In this document: positions 1 through 9,505 of the stretch, piece by piece
Numbering within the stretch: position 1 is the first letter of the stretch
How the letters are laid out: each line of letters starts with the position of its first letter
From: Schleiferiaceae bacterium
GTDB taxonomy: Bacteria; Bacteroidota; Bacteroidia; Flavobacteriales; Schleiferiaceae
Direction of reading: 5' to 3'
Assembly (NCBI GenBank): GCA_018401735.1
Contig: JAGYKI010000004.1
Location: 62,001-126,000, forward strand
Length of the DNA stretch: 64,000 nt
Position numbers and translations under genes: made by a program
The notes under the pieces: generated by a model
Database searches by the model: none
Seen by the model: only the letters and a program-made list of their open reading frames with translations
What the model was told of the DNA's origin: nothing

Positions 1-8
1 CTAAAATT

Positions 9-350
9 ATGGAGGTGCCCTTGATTATTGGTGTAAACTGGTTTTTAATGGCTTATGCTTCGCGTATATGGGCAAAACGTTGGTTGGGAAATCATCTTGC
101 GCAAGCTCTTTTAGCCAGCTTACTTATGGTTGGTGTAGATTTTTTTATTGAGCCTATATCTGCTGACTTGGGTTTTTGGCAATGGGAGAATGATATCATC
201 CCCATGGAGAACTATTTCGGTTGGTTAGGGGTTTCATTTTTGGTGCAACTGCTTTTTCCGTCATCTTTGCAAGGCGAAAGCAATGCAATCGCCAGATGGT
301 ATTTGCCCATGATATTTTTATTTTTCTTAATTCTCAATTTCACCCTATGA
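9..350 (+). CDS. Carotenoid biosynthesis protein, CruF/DUF422-like membrane protein, C-terminal part (frame is open to the left window edge)
   Basis: Membrane protein with VDFFIEPISADLGFWQWEN...NYFGWLGVSF, like the CruF/DUF422 D..dP...g.W.W...NfxGW pattern; next to a crtZ-like gene. Confidence 0.7.
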   Translation: MEVPLIIGVNWFLMAYASRIWAKRWLGNHLAQALLASLLMVGVDFFIEPISADLGFWQWENDIIPMENYFGWLGVSFLVQLLFPSSLQGESNAIARWYLPMIFLFFLILNFTL

Positions 351-838
351 CTTGGTATTGGGTTGCTTTAATTGTTTTAGCCACTTTTTGGGCCATGGAA
401 TATGTGGCTTGGTTTACGCATAAATATCTTATGCATGGCTTACTGTGGTTTTTGCACGAAGACCATCATGTGAAAGAGCCTGGTTTTTTTGAAAAAAACG
501 ATGCTTTTTTCTTAATTTTCGCTATTCCTTCTTGGCTTTGCATCATGCTGGGTATGATGAATAATTACTGGATATCGGTGAGTATTGGTGCGGGCATTGC
601 CATCTATGGTTTCGCTTATTTCTTAGTCCATGAAGTGTGGATTCATCGCCGTTTCACTTGGTTTAAAAACACCAACAGTCTTTACCTAGCCGCTGTTTTA
701 AGAGCGCATAAAATGCATCACAAGCACTTAGGCAAGCAGCCAGGGGAAAGCTTTGGTATGTTGATAATTCACCCAAAATACTGGCGCCAAGAAGTGGAAG
801 CGCGTAAAAAGCAGAAGGCACGTTTAGCTAAGGTCTAG
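347..838 (+). CDS. crtZ: Beta-carotene hydroxylase / fatty acid hydroxylase superfamily (CrtZ-like)
   Basis: HKYLMHG, HEDHH, VHEVWIHRR and HKMHHKH His-box motifs; ATG at 347 overlaps the upstream stop (ATGA), so the listed ORF start at 221 is too early. Confidence 0.8.
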   Translation: MTWYWVALIVLATFWAMEYVAWFTHKYLMHGLLWFLHEDHHVKEPGFFEKNDAFFLIFAIPSWLCIMLGMMNNYWISVSIGAGIAIYGFAYFLVHEVWIHRRFTWFKNTNSLYLAAVLRAHKMHHKHLGKQPGESFGMLIIHPKYWRQEVEARKKQKARLAKV

Positions 839-2134
839 GGTGTTCAAATTCAATTCAATATAATCGGTTAGCCTCTTTTGTACCGATGCTTTCTCTGCAA
901 ATTCTGGCCAATTTTGAACCACAGAATTAATTTCTTCTATTATTTTGGCTGCTTTTTTAACAGAGTTTTCCTTTCCCACTTTAAGAAGATCGGTTTCATT
1001 AATGTGAAGGCGTTTAGAATTTACGCTTAAAGTTTGTTGACTAACCCAATGATTACTAGGGTCGAAAGAAAAACAAAGATCGTAGGCCGGAGCTAATTCC
1101 CACTTCTGATCTTTTTTTAGGAGAAAGGAGAAGTTTTTAGTGTGATCATCGTAATTAGTGGCTAATACATTGAAAACCATACGCCTAAACATTTGCTCGG
1201 CTTCGGGATAGCTTAGTCGCAATTTCCGCATGGTTTGAAAAACCTGCTCGTAACTAAAAGAGAACATTTCGTTGTAATCGTAGTGCTGCAAGCCACACAG
1301 GGTTTGAATATGGTGCTTAGTATTTCCATCTCGGTCAAAGCGTTTGGTCATAAAATGTGCCCGGCCATTTTCCTCGAATAACCTAGACTTACTAATCTTT
1401 ATACCACATTCTAAAGCCATTAGGTAATAAGCATATTCTACTCTTCCCCAATGGCTGCTTTCTCCAAACTGTTCACTACTAACGCCATCTAGTTTTATAA
1501 GCCAGTGCTCAAATCCTTTTGGCACTCGGGCCTGTCCCGAACGAACTTCAAGTGTTTTTTCATTATAAGCGATGATGGCTTTGGGGCGTGCTCCTCCCGC
1601 AGATGTACCTACTTTAAAAAGGTCTTTTAAATTTTCATTATCTTCGGTGTTGAGGTCGCTTTTAAACGCACTTCTTTCGTCTCTAATTTTTTTGGCTATT
1701 TCTACCAAACTTGAAACCTCAAGGCCAAAACTTTTTAAACCGCCTTTTACTTGGGCAGGTTCAAACTCTAGGGCACCCATACCCCGGTGACCGATAAAGC
1801 ATAATTTCTCAACGGGGTTCATGCTGTTGGCCATGCGACCTTGCTGAGCCAGCCAAGAGTTAATAAGGCTATGTCCGTATTTATCGGGTAAAGAATCGGC
1901 TAATAAGCCAGGCAGTCCTTTAAAGGTATCGTCATTCGTCTGTTTAGACTTTCTTAATTCGGGAAAGCTATGGATAGCAGAACCTTGACTAATTGGCATT
2001 TGAATAGGAGAGAGGTCCCAGCCCTTCGAAAGAAACTGCGGTGCATATTGGAAGAAAGCGAGTTTTTTACTTTCATCCCAGCGTAGCGCCCCAACATATT
2101 CGCCCCAAATTTTTATTTCGGCGATATCTACCAT
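824..2134 (-). CDS. hipA: HipA-family type II toxin serine/threonine kinase
   Basis: HipA core motifs (KVGTSAGGARPKAII, NYDDHTKNFSFLL, WELAPAYDL); overlaps the upstream HTH gene by 7 bp. Confidence 0.88.
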   Translation of the reverse strand: MVDIAEIKIWGEYVGALRWDESKKLAFFQYAPQFLSKGWDLSPIQMPISQGSAIHSFPELRKSKQTNDDTFKGLPGLLADSLPDKYGHSLINSWLAQQGRMANSMNPVEKLCFIGHRGMGALEFEPAQVKGGLKSFGLEVSSLVEIAKKIRDERSAFKSDLNTEDNENLKDLFKVGTSAGGARPKAIIAYNEKTLEVRSGQARVPKGFEHWLIKLDGVSSEQFGESSHWGRVEYAYYLMALECGIKISKSRLFEENGRAHFMTKRFDRDGNTKHHIQTLCGLQHYDYNEMFSFSYEQVFQTMRKLRLSYPEAEQMFRRMVFNVLATNYDDHTKNFSFLLKKDQKWELAPAYDLCFSFDPSNHWVSQQTLSVNSKRLHINETDLLKVGKENSVKKAAKIIEEINSVVQNWPEFAEKASVQKRLTDYIELNLNTLDLS

Positions 2135-2484
2135 TCGGGTAATTCTTCATTAAGGGAGTTAGAGCCGCTCGGGTAGGGCCTTACTCGTTTCCGTTTTTGC
2201 TTTTTTAGCTTGGCATATTCGAGGGGGCTTATTTCTTCGTCGCTACTAAAGTTTTCTAATATTTGTAAGCTGTCTAAGGCACGTAAAATGGGGATTAAGC
2301 TGGTTAAGCTTACGGATTCTCCTTTTTCAATTTGACTGATGGTCCAACGGTTAAGCCCTGCACTTTCGGCAAGTTGGCCTTGGGTTTTATTTTGACTCAG
2401 TCGCATATTTTTAAGGGCAGTACCGATTTGTCGTAAGATTTCGGAATCTGACATTTCAGCCCATATTTTGTTGGTATATCCCAT
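2128..2484 (-). CDS. hipB: HipB-like XRE-family HTH antitoxin
   Basis: LSQNKTQGQLAESAGLNRWTISQIEKGESVSLTSLIPILRAL HTH; directly upstream of and overlapping hipA. Confidence 0.88.
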   Translation of the reverse strand: MGYTNKIWAEMSDSEILRQIGTALKNMRLSQNKTQGQLAESAGLNRWTISQIEKGESVSLTSLIPILRALDSLQILENFSSDEEISPLEYAKLKKQKRKRVRPYPSGSNSLNEELPEW

Positions 2485-2487
2485 CGT

Positions 2488-2517
2488 TAAGTTGTTTTTT
2501 AACTTATAATGTAAGTT
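2488..2517. promoter_or_regulatory. Candidate hipBA operator: alternating half-sites TAAGTT / AACTTA / TAAGTT
   Basis: TAAGTT 2488-2493, AACTTA 2501-2506, TAAGTT 2512-2517, immediately 5' of the hipB start codon (2482-2484). Confidence 0.45.
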
Positions 2518-2726
2518 TATCCCAACAAATTTATGCTTTTTCTATGGGTAAAAAAAATGCATATATTTCCCATCATTAAAGCCTAATTGATAGCTTAATG
2601 TGAGTACTTCCCATCAAAGTTGAGTAGTTGAAAGGTGAGAGTTTACGAGAACTCAAGAATTGGGCAAGTGTTTTTCATTCTTAGTCTGAATGCTGAAAAA
2701 AACAAAGCCTCAAGTTGGCAAACAAT

Positions 2727-3224
2727 TTAGGAGACTTCTACTGAAAAAGGTTTCTCTTTAATAAAAACGTTAACATGTTCTTGTAAGGAAGTAGAAAGGC
2801 TAAGGCCTTTAAAGTCGGCTTTAACCGGATAACGCTTATGATTGCGATCGACCAAAACCACCGTCTTCATTACTTTAATGGGGAAATTAAGAAAGAAACG
2901 CACACCATAAATTAGGGTTGAGCCCGATTTTAACACATCATCTACTAATACCACATTGGCGTTTTTAAAATCTAAAATACTTGGTTCCAAAATAGGTTGA
3001 TCTTCTAGGGGATTATCCTTGTCAAAACTTAAGCGGTGCAAGCTGCAGTTTAAATCTGATATTTTATCAAGCTCTTCCTTCAGCAAAGACGCGAAAAGAT
3101 AGCCTCTTTCAGCTATTCCAGCGATAAAAATTTGCTTTTCGTCGCTAAACTCTTCAAAAATTTGCCAAGCGATTCGGCTTGTTTTACTGCAAACAGCCTG
3201 ATGATCTAATACCTGTGTTCCCAT
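2727..3224 (-). CDS. PyrR-like phosphoribosyltransferase
   Basis: PRPP-binding motif VVLVDDVLKSGSTL; small PRTase fold length. Confidence 0.82.
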   Translation of the reverse strand: MGTQVLDHQAVCSKTSRIAWQIFEEFSDEKQIFIAGIAERGYLFASLLKEELDKISDLNCSLHRLSFDKDNPLEDQPILEPSILDFKNANVVLVDDVLKSGSTLIYGVRFFLNFPIKVMKTVVLVDRNHKRYPVKADFKGLSLSTSLQEHVNVFIKEKPFSVEVS

Positions 3225-3282
3225 TAAAAGTATATGTAGTGCAAATATAGTTGATGGATTAAGGAAGAAGCTAATTCTCCTT

Positions 3283-3573
3283 CTAATTTCCTTTTAAGAC
3301 CTCGTCTATCTTTTTAGCCAAACGAAAGTCTAGTTCGCTAATACCGCCTATATCGTGAGTGTTTAAGCGAATATTTACTTTATTATAAACATTCTCCCAT
3401 AAAGGGTGGTGATTCATTTTTTCGGCGGCAAATGCAATCCTGGTCATAAATGAAAAGGCCTCCATAAAGTCTTGAAACTTACAATCACATTCCAAATAAT
3501 CGTTTTGTAGTTCCCAGCGACTATTTAGGCTGTTAAGCTGCTCTTGAATTTCGTTTGAACTTAGTTTTTCCAT
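3283..3573 (-). CDS. 4a-hydroxytetrahydrobiopterin dehydratase (PCD/DCoH)
   Basis: [40 protein letters not shown]; probable start at MEKLSS inside the listed ORF. Confidence 0.88.
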   Translation of the reverse strand: MEKLSSNEIQEQLNSLNSRWELQNDYLECDCKFQDFMEAFSFMTRIAFAAEKMNHHPLWENVYNKVNIRLNTHDIGGISELDFRLAKKIDEVLKGN

Positions 3574-3583
3574 TTTGTACTGT

Positions 3584-4561
3584 TTAATTAGAATCGCGGT
3601 CAATCTCTTTTTTTACGCGTGCTAAGAGTTGTGATAGTTTTAAAGAGTGATGATGCGGCAAAAGCTCATTTTCGATTTTACCTTCTAATAGATTTAAACT
3701 TACCGCTTCAATTTCATGAACGTAGCCGTTACCGCGATATTTTATCTCAAAATCTTTCGTAAGGCCCTGGTTTAAGCGAAGGGTTATATTTTCAGGATGA
3801 TGAAAACGTGAGTGAACTTTGATAGATCCTTTAGTTCCGTAAATATACGCTTCTGTTGGCGTTTGCACTTCAAAGCTTGACTCTAGTTGGGCTAGTGCGC
3901 CATCGTGGAATCGCAAAAGTATTTGGCAATGACTATCCACTCCAGAATCACTGAATCGGGCAAAAGCCTTTATGTCCTTTGGCTCACCTAAGGCCATTAA
4001 ACTAAGGTAAAGTGGATAGAAGCCGACATCCAAAAGGGAGCCTCCTCCTAAAGCAGGATCAAAAAGCCGTGAGCTTGGATTGTAATTGGGTTTAAAGCCA
4101 AAATCTGCTTTAAGCGAGATGATTTCTCCGATGGTTTTTTCGTCAAAAAGATTAAATAGTTGTTGGCTTGCGGGGATAAAGCGCGTCCAAATACCTTCCA
4201 TTAAAAAGAGTTTTCGCTTCTTGGCTTCTGTTTGTAATTTTTCTACTTCCTGCGGACCTAGTCCCATCGGTTTTTCGCAAAGTACGGACTTATCATGCTG
4301 CAGGGCGAGCATGCTAAATTCAAAATGCTGACTGTGCGGTAAGGCGATATAAACAATATCTACCGCCTCGTCTTTTACTAGTTCTAGGTAGGAACCATAG
4401 GCGCTATCAGCATGGTAATCAGTCTTGAATTTCTCCGCTTTTTCTGCTGAACGAGAAGCCACAGCCTGTAAATGTGCTGCTTCGCTAAGTAGTATATCGT
4501 GGGCGAATTTATGGGCAATTTTACCTAAGCCCATTATGCCCCATTTTACCTTTTTCATCAT
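3584..4561 (-). CDS. Gfo/Idh/MocA family oxidoreductase
   Basis: N-terminal Rossmann [20 protein letters not shown] motif; probable start at MMKKVKWG rather than the upstream ATG. Confidence 0.88.
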   Translation of the reverse strand: MMKKVKWGIMGLGKIAHKFAHDILLSEAAHLQAVASRSAEKAEKFKTDYHADSAYGSYLELVKDEAVDIVYIALPHSQHFEFSMLALQHDKSVLCEKPMGLGPQEVEKLQTEAKKRKLFLMEGIWTRFIPASQQLFNLFDEKTIGEIISLKADFGFKPNYNPSSRLFDPALGGGSLLDVGFYPLYLSLMALGEPKDIKAFARFSDSGVDSHCQILLRFHDGALAQLESSFEVQTPTEAYIYGTKGSIKVHSRFHHPENITLRLNQGLTKDFEIKYRGNGYVHEIEAVSLNLLEGKIENELLPHHHSLKLSQLLARVKKEIDRDSN

Positions 4562-4692
4562 TGTGCAAAGGTTAAGATTCTGCGCTGAATAAATGGCCCG
4601 ACAAAAAGAATTAAGACTCAATCGACTATTTCTGGCGAAACAGATTGTCCCTAAGTATCAATTTAAGTATTGCTTTTACCTAAATTTGAACT

Positions 4693-4914
4693 ATGGAATC
4701 AGACAAACAAAAAATAGCCGAAGGCATACGTTTTTTAGCCGTTGCACTGCCCTTGGTGTTTAGCGGCCCCGCCTTGTATGTAGGTTTAGGAATGCCAGCA
4801 TTACGCAATGGAAATTACCTGTGGGTTATTATTAGCATAGTAATAATGCTCATTGCTGTATTCCTTATGGTAAAAGGAATAAGGCGCGTGTTGAGTGGTT
4901 TCTTTAACGACTAA
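4693..4914 (+). CDS. Small two-TM membrane protein (DUF6095-like)
   Basis: 73 aa, two hydrophobic segments, start at MESDKQK. Confidence 0.5.
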   Translation: MESDKQKIAEGIRFLAVALPLVFSGPALYVGLGMPALRNGNYLWVIISIVIMLIAVFLMVKGIRRVLSGFFND

Positions 4915-6386
4915 ACTCTTTCGAAAACGGCGATACTTTCTATATGCGCAGTATGTGGAAATTGATCCACTAAGCTGAACTTTTTTAGAGCATAACCTGC
5001 CTCTGCTAAAATAGCCATATCGCGGGCTTGCGTGGCAGGATTACAACTTATATAAACCATTCTTTCGGCTTGTAAGCGTATCACCTTGCGCAAGGTTTTA
5101 GGGGCAATTCCCGCCCGAGGTGGGTCGAGTGTTAGGGTGTTGATTTTCCCTTGATATTCTGGGTGATTTAGTAAGAAATATCCCACATCGGAAGCGTGAA
5201 ATTGCAGATCTTCAAAGCCATTGGCTTTTGCGTTTATCTTAGCATCTGCGACAGCTTGTTCTACCAGTTCCACCCCAATAACTTTGGCCTTACTGGCTCT
5301 TTGTGCTAATAATTGGGTAATGGTTCCTGTTCCTGAAAACAAATCTAAAATATAGGGTAAATCGTCAATTTCTTTTTCAAATACATAGTCTAAGGCTTTT
5401 TTATAGAGCCTTTCTGAGGAAGCAGGATTAGTTTGAAAGAAGCTTTCGATACTAATTTTAAAATTCAGTCCGGAAATGCTTTCTTCAATATGATCTTCAC
5501 CTATTAAAATATTTCGCTCGCCTTCATGCGCATTGGGGCGGTCGCCTATATCGTCGTTTATCGTATGTACCAAACCACCAATACGGCCGCCAAACTCATT
5601 TTGAAAAAGTTGAGTAAATTCTGCAGCATCAAAGCGATCCAACTCGCTACTGCTGCTCATAAAATTAATAAGCAGTTTATCTTGGCTGTAAGACTTTTTA
5701 ACCCCGAGCATCCGGCAGAAACCGCTATGCAAACGTCCGTGCCAAGCACTAAAGCCACGCTCTTTAAAATAGCTTTCTAGTTGAGGCAAGAAGTTCTCTA
5801 CCTGCCTATCAAAAATACCTGAATCACCTTTTAATGATTCCACCGCTAACCATTGTCCACGTTTTTTAAAGCCAAGAGCAAAGCCATCCACTAAATGATT
5901 GCCTTCGGCAACCACGGCCGCAAAAGAATACTCCATTTTATTGCGATAGTGAAAGGAGCGGGGAGAAGGCAAGTACTCATCATAAAGCTCTTCTACATTT
6001 TCAATTTTTCCGATGCGACGAAATAGCTCTAATGTATTTTTTTCTTTATAGCCATACTGCTTATCCAGCGGAAGGTTTATGTAAGGAGCACCTGGAATAG
6101 CATGAAATTGTGGTTCTTGCTCTAAAGGACTTTTATCTAAAACAGCTATTAAATTAGCTTCAGCATATTGCCTTTTTGCTTTAGTGATGCGCACTTTCAC
6201 TTTTTGCCCAGGAATAGTATTAGGAACAAAGACTATATAGCGTCCCTGCTCATTATCAATCTTTGCAATGCCTTTCCCTTCAAAGGCTAAATCATTAATT
6301 GTTAAATCAACAATCTGGTGTCGGTGGTAAAAGTGTCTTTGTGCCATAGAGCGCGCAAAATTACCTAATTTGCGGCCCGAAGACAC
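4911..6386 (-). CDS. rlmD: 23S rRNA (uracil-C5)-methyltransferase, RlmD/RumA family
   Basis: TRAM domain N-terminus, LDLFSGTGTITQLLA, LDPPRAG, YISCNPAT motifs. Confidence 0.9.
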   Translation of the reverse strand: MSSGRKLGNFARSMAQRHFYHRHQIVDLTINDLAFEGKGIAKIDNEQGRYIVFVPNTIPGQKVKVRITKAKRQYAEANLIAVLDKSPLEQEPQFHAIPGAPYINLPLDKQYGYKEKNTLELFRRIGKIENVEELYDEYLPSPRSFHYRNKMEYSFAAVVAEGNHLVDGFALGFKKRGQWLAVESLKGDSGIFDRQVENFLPQLESYFKERGFSAWHGRLHSGFCRMLGVKKSYSQDKLLINFMSSSSELDRFDAAEFTQLFQNEFGGRIGGLVHTINDDIGDRPNAHEGERNILIGEDHIEESISGLNFKISIESFFQTNPASSERLYKKALDYVFEKEIDDLPYILDLFSGTGTITQLLAQRASKAKVIGVELVEQAVADAKINAKANGFEDLQFHASDVGYFLLNHPEYQGKINTLTLDPPRAGIAPKTLRKVIRLQAERMVYISCNPATQARDMAILAEAGYALKKFSLVDQFPHTAHIESIAVFERV

Positions 6387-6408
6387 ATCTTAAATTAAAA
6401 TATCTCTC

Positions 6409-7689
6409 ATGCACGATTCTCATGTGAAATCAGCTTCACAGTCTTTAATGGACCTTGAAAACAAATACGGCGCCCATAACTATCATCCTCTACCTGTGGT
6501 TTTAGACCGGGGTGAAGGGGTCTATGTTTGGGACGTGGAAGGAAAACGCTATTTCGACTTTCTATCTGCTTACTCTGCTGTAAATCAAGGGCATTGTCAT
6601 CCGAGTATTGTTGGCGCGTTAAAAGAACAAGCCGAAAAAATAACCCTTACCAGTCGCGCTTTTTACAATTCTAAATTGGGCGATTACGATAAGTATATGG
6701 CCGAGTATTTCGGTTACGACAAAATCCTACCGATGAATACTGGCGCGGAAGCGGTAGAAACGGCCATTAAAATTTGTCGTAAATGGGCCCAAGAAACGAA
6801 AGGCTACCCTGAAATTAGCACTAAAATAATAGTGGCGGAAAACAATTTCCACGGACGCACTACTACCATTATCTCTTTTTCAAATGATGAAGACGCTCGT
6901 GCAGGTTTTGGTCCTTATACCCCAGGTTTTGAAAAGATTCCTTACAACGATTTAGCCGCACTAGAAAAGGCTTTAGAAGACGAACATGTAGCGGGCTTTT
7001 TAGTAGAGCCCATACAAGGAGAAGCAGGTGTGGTAACCCCAGATGCGAATTATTTACGCGAGGCGCGTGCCCTATGTCATAAGCACGATGTAGCTTTTAT
7101 TGCCGACGAAATCCAAACAGGAATTGCCCGCACCGGTGCTCTATTAGCGGTTTGTGGTTCTTGTACCTGCGAAGGACATTGCGAACGTCAGGAAGCAACT
7201 TATGTAAAACCTGATATTTTAATTTTAGGTAAGGCCTTAAGTGGTGGCGTTTATCCCGTATCAGCAGTTTTGGCTGATGATCATATTATGCATGTGATTA
7301 AGCCGGGAACTCATGGTTCAACCTTTGGTGGAAATCCATTGGGAGCGGCGGTTGCCATGGCGGCCTTAGAGGTCGTTAAAGATGAAAAATTGGCGCAAAA
7401 CGCTCGTCGTTTAGGGGAGATTTTCCGGGCTGAGATTAATAAGTATATCGATACCAGTAAGGTTGTTTCAAAGGTCCGGGGGAGAGGCTTACTCAATGCC
7501 ATAGTAATTAACGACTCTCCCGAAAGCGATACCGCTTGGAATATCTGTTTGCGCTTGCGCGATCATGGTCTTTTAGCCAAACCTACCCACGGAAATATTA
7601 TCCGTTTTGCTCCGCCTTTGGTTATGACTGAAGAACAATTAATGCAATGCGTGGAAATTATTACACATACGCTCAATGAGTTCGAGTAA
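6409..7689 (+). CDS. rocD: Ornithine aminotransferase (class-III PLP aminotransferase)
   Basis: [37 protein letters not shown]-like N-terminus [16 protein letters not shown]. Confidence 0.9.
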   Translation: MHDSHVKSASQSLMDLENKYGAHNYHPLPVVLDRGEGVYVWDVEGKRYFDFLSAYSAVNQGHCHPSIVGALKEQAEKITLTSRAFYNSKLGDYDKYMAEYFGYDKILPMNTGAEAVETAIKICRKWAQETKGYPEISTKIIVAENNFHGRTTTIISFSNDEDARAGFGPYTPGFEKIPYNDLAALEKALEDEHVAGFLVEPIQGEAGVVTPDANYLREARALCHKHDVAFIADEIQTGIARTGALLAVCGSCTCEGHCERQEATYVKPDILILGKALSGGVYPVSAVLADDHIMHVIKPGTHGSTFGGNPLGAAVAMAALEVVKDEKLAQNARRLGEIFRAEINKYIDTSKVVSKVRGRGLLNAIVINDSPESDTAWNICLRLRDHGLLAKPTHGNIIRFAPPLVMTEEQLMQCVEIITHTLNEFE

Positions 7690-7705
7690 CAAGCTTCAAA
7701 ATGTT

Positions 7706-7741
7706 AAAAAAGGCGGTTCGGTTTCGGGCCGCCTTTTTTTT
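7706..7741 (+). terminator. Rho-independent-type hairpin, bidirectional between convergent rocD and xseB
   Basis: AAAAAAGGCGG...CCGCCTTTTTTTT. Confidence 0.75.
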
Positions 7742-7761
7742 GGTCAAGCCAAGATGGGTTT

Positions 7762-7968
7762 TTAAAGGCCTAAATCTTTAATGAGATCACCCACGTTTTT
7801 TTCGGTGTCGCGTAAAATCTGGTTGCACATTTTCAATAATTCAGCCGCGCGTTTTACCTTGGTCGTTAACTCATCTACCGATATTTCATCTTCTTGTAGA
7901 TCTTGCATTATTTCTTGCAATTCCTCGAAAGAGGCATCATAGCTAATTTTAGTCTTACTCATTTTCAA
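7762..7968 (-). CDS. xseB: Exodeoxyribonuclease VII small subunit
   Basis: YDASFEELQEIMQDLQEDEISVDELTTKVKRAAELLKMC. Confidence 0.9.
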   Translation of the reverse strand: MKMSKTKISYDASFEELQEIMQDLQEDEISVDELTTKVKRAAELLKMCNQILRDTEKNVGDLIKDLGL

Positions 7969-9352
7969 TTCTTTTTACTTCCGAAATAACTTTTCCATTA
8001 AAAAGTATGCTTTCAATTTCGTCGCCGATCTGCAATTCTTTACTGTCTTTTATCGCTTGGCCATTATGGCGACTAATGCTATAACCGCGTCTCAGGGTGT
8101 TTCTCGGCTCTACAAGCTGAATGGCTTGCGCAATGCGTTGCACCGTATTGCTTTGCACTTTTAGTTGATAGTCTAACAATCGGCTTAATCGCTCTTTAAT
8201 ATCGGCCAGTTTTGGAGCTTCAATATCCTTTAATTTCACCTGAGGTTGGCGCGTCAGTCTTTGCTGGTATAGCTTTAATAAGACTTCATTTTCATTAATC
8301 TTATCCGCGCTAAGCCGAATAAGGGCGCCCGCATTATTGTGAATAACACCCCGTTTTTGCTGGACATTGCTAATGGGATACTTCCCTAAGATTTCAATAT
8401 AGCGCTCCAATTTCACCTGTTGTAAGCCAATACCGTGGCTAGCGGCACGACGAATGTGATTAAAATTCTCTAACAATTGACTTTCGAAATTCTGCATTTT
8501 GTCAATTAGATAATCGGCCAAGGCAGTAGGAGTGCTATGCGGACTTTTAACAATCATATCCAAAATGCTCAAATCACTTTCGTGGCCAATACCGGTTAGT
8601 ACGGGAATATCAATTTGCGCTGCGGCGCGACAGAGTTCTAAATCGTTGAAAGCGTCTAAGTCGAGTTTGCTGCCGCCCCCGCGGATAAAGGCAATTGCGT
8701 CGTAATTTTCTGTTGGCACTTTAGCTAGGGCCGCTAGCAATGTTTTGGGTGAATCATGCCCTTGCACCTTAGCTTCAAAATGGTCTATTACAAATTTATA
8801 GCCTTGTTCATTGCGACGCAGGTGCTCGTTGAAATCTTGGAAAGCGGCCGCTTGTGAAGAGGTTATTAAGGCGATTCGTTGAATGACCCGACCTTCAAAA
8901 GTCTGACTGTTTAAAGTGAAAAGTCCTTCTGCCTTTAGGCTTTCAATATTTTTCTGTTTTCGCTTTTCTAACTCGCCCAAAGTGAAGCTTAAGTCCACAT
9001 CGCTAATGCGTAGCTTTAAACCGTAAATCTCATGAAACTCAATTCTGCAGAGGAAAACGATTTCACTACCCTCCTTTAAAAGTGCCCTAAAGTTCTCACC
9101 TAATTTTAATTTCAGATGGCTAAGACTAGTGGCCCAGATGATCGCTTGTACGGAAGCTTTTTTTATCCCATCAACTTCTTCAATTAGCTCTAAATAAGCA
9201 TGTCCTGCCTTGGAAACCGTAAACTGTGCGATCTCTGCTTTTACCCAAAATAGACGCTGTCCTAACTCTCTTTCGATTAAACCTTGCAAAGCTTGGTTTA
9301 ACTTTAAGAGGCTATACACTTTTGGTTTGGCAGTTTTCAGCGCTTTTTCCAT
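7955..9352 (-). CDS. xseA: Exodeoxyribonuclease VII large subunit
   Basis: IAFIRGGGSKLDLDAFNDLELCRAA, GIGHESD, STPTALAD motifs; overlaps xseB. Confidence 0.92.
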   Translation of the reverse strand: MEKALKTAKPKVYSLLKLNQALQGLIERELGQRLFWVKAEIAQFTVSKAGHAYLELIEEVDGIKKASVQAIIWATSLSHLKLKLGENFRALLKEGSEIVFLCRIEFHEIYGLKLRISDVDLSFTLGELEKRKQKNIESLKAEGLFTLNSQTFEGRVIQRIALITSSQAAAFQDFNEHLRRNEQGYKFVIDHFEAKVQGHDSPKTLLAALAKVPTENYDAIAFIRGGGSKLDLDAFNDLELCRAAAQIDIPVLTGIGHESDLSILDMIVKSPHSTPTALADYLIDKMQNFESQLLENFNHIRRAASHGIGLQQVKLERYIEILGKYPISNVQQKRGVIHNNAGALIRLSADKINENEVLLKLYQQRLTRQPQVKLKDIEAPKLADIKERLSRLLDYQLKVQSNTVQRIAQAIQLVEPRNTLRRGYSISRHNGQAIKDSKELQIGDEIESILFNGKVISEVKRIENE

Positions 9353-9505
9353 AATCCGTACGAAGGTAGCAATGATTTTATTTTTAAAGGCTTAGAATTA
9401 TTTAGCAATTACTTGACAATTAGTAGTCTCAAATTAATATTAATGCCTTGGCCTGCCCATGTCTTTAAATAAGCTTAGTTTTGCCCCCCTTTTAGCTAAC
9501 CTAAA

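Noticed and set aside
221-346. Upstream extension of the crtZ ORF
   Set aside because: Overlaps the CruF-like frame; the His-box protein starts naturally at the ATGA-overlapping ATG at 347.
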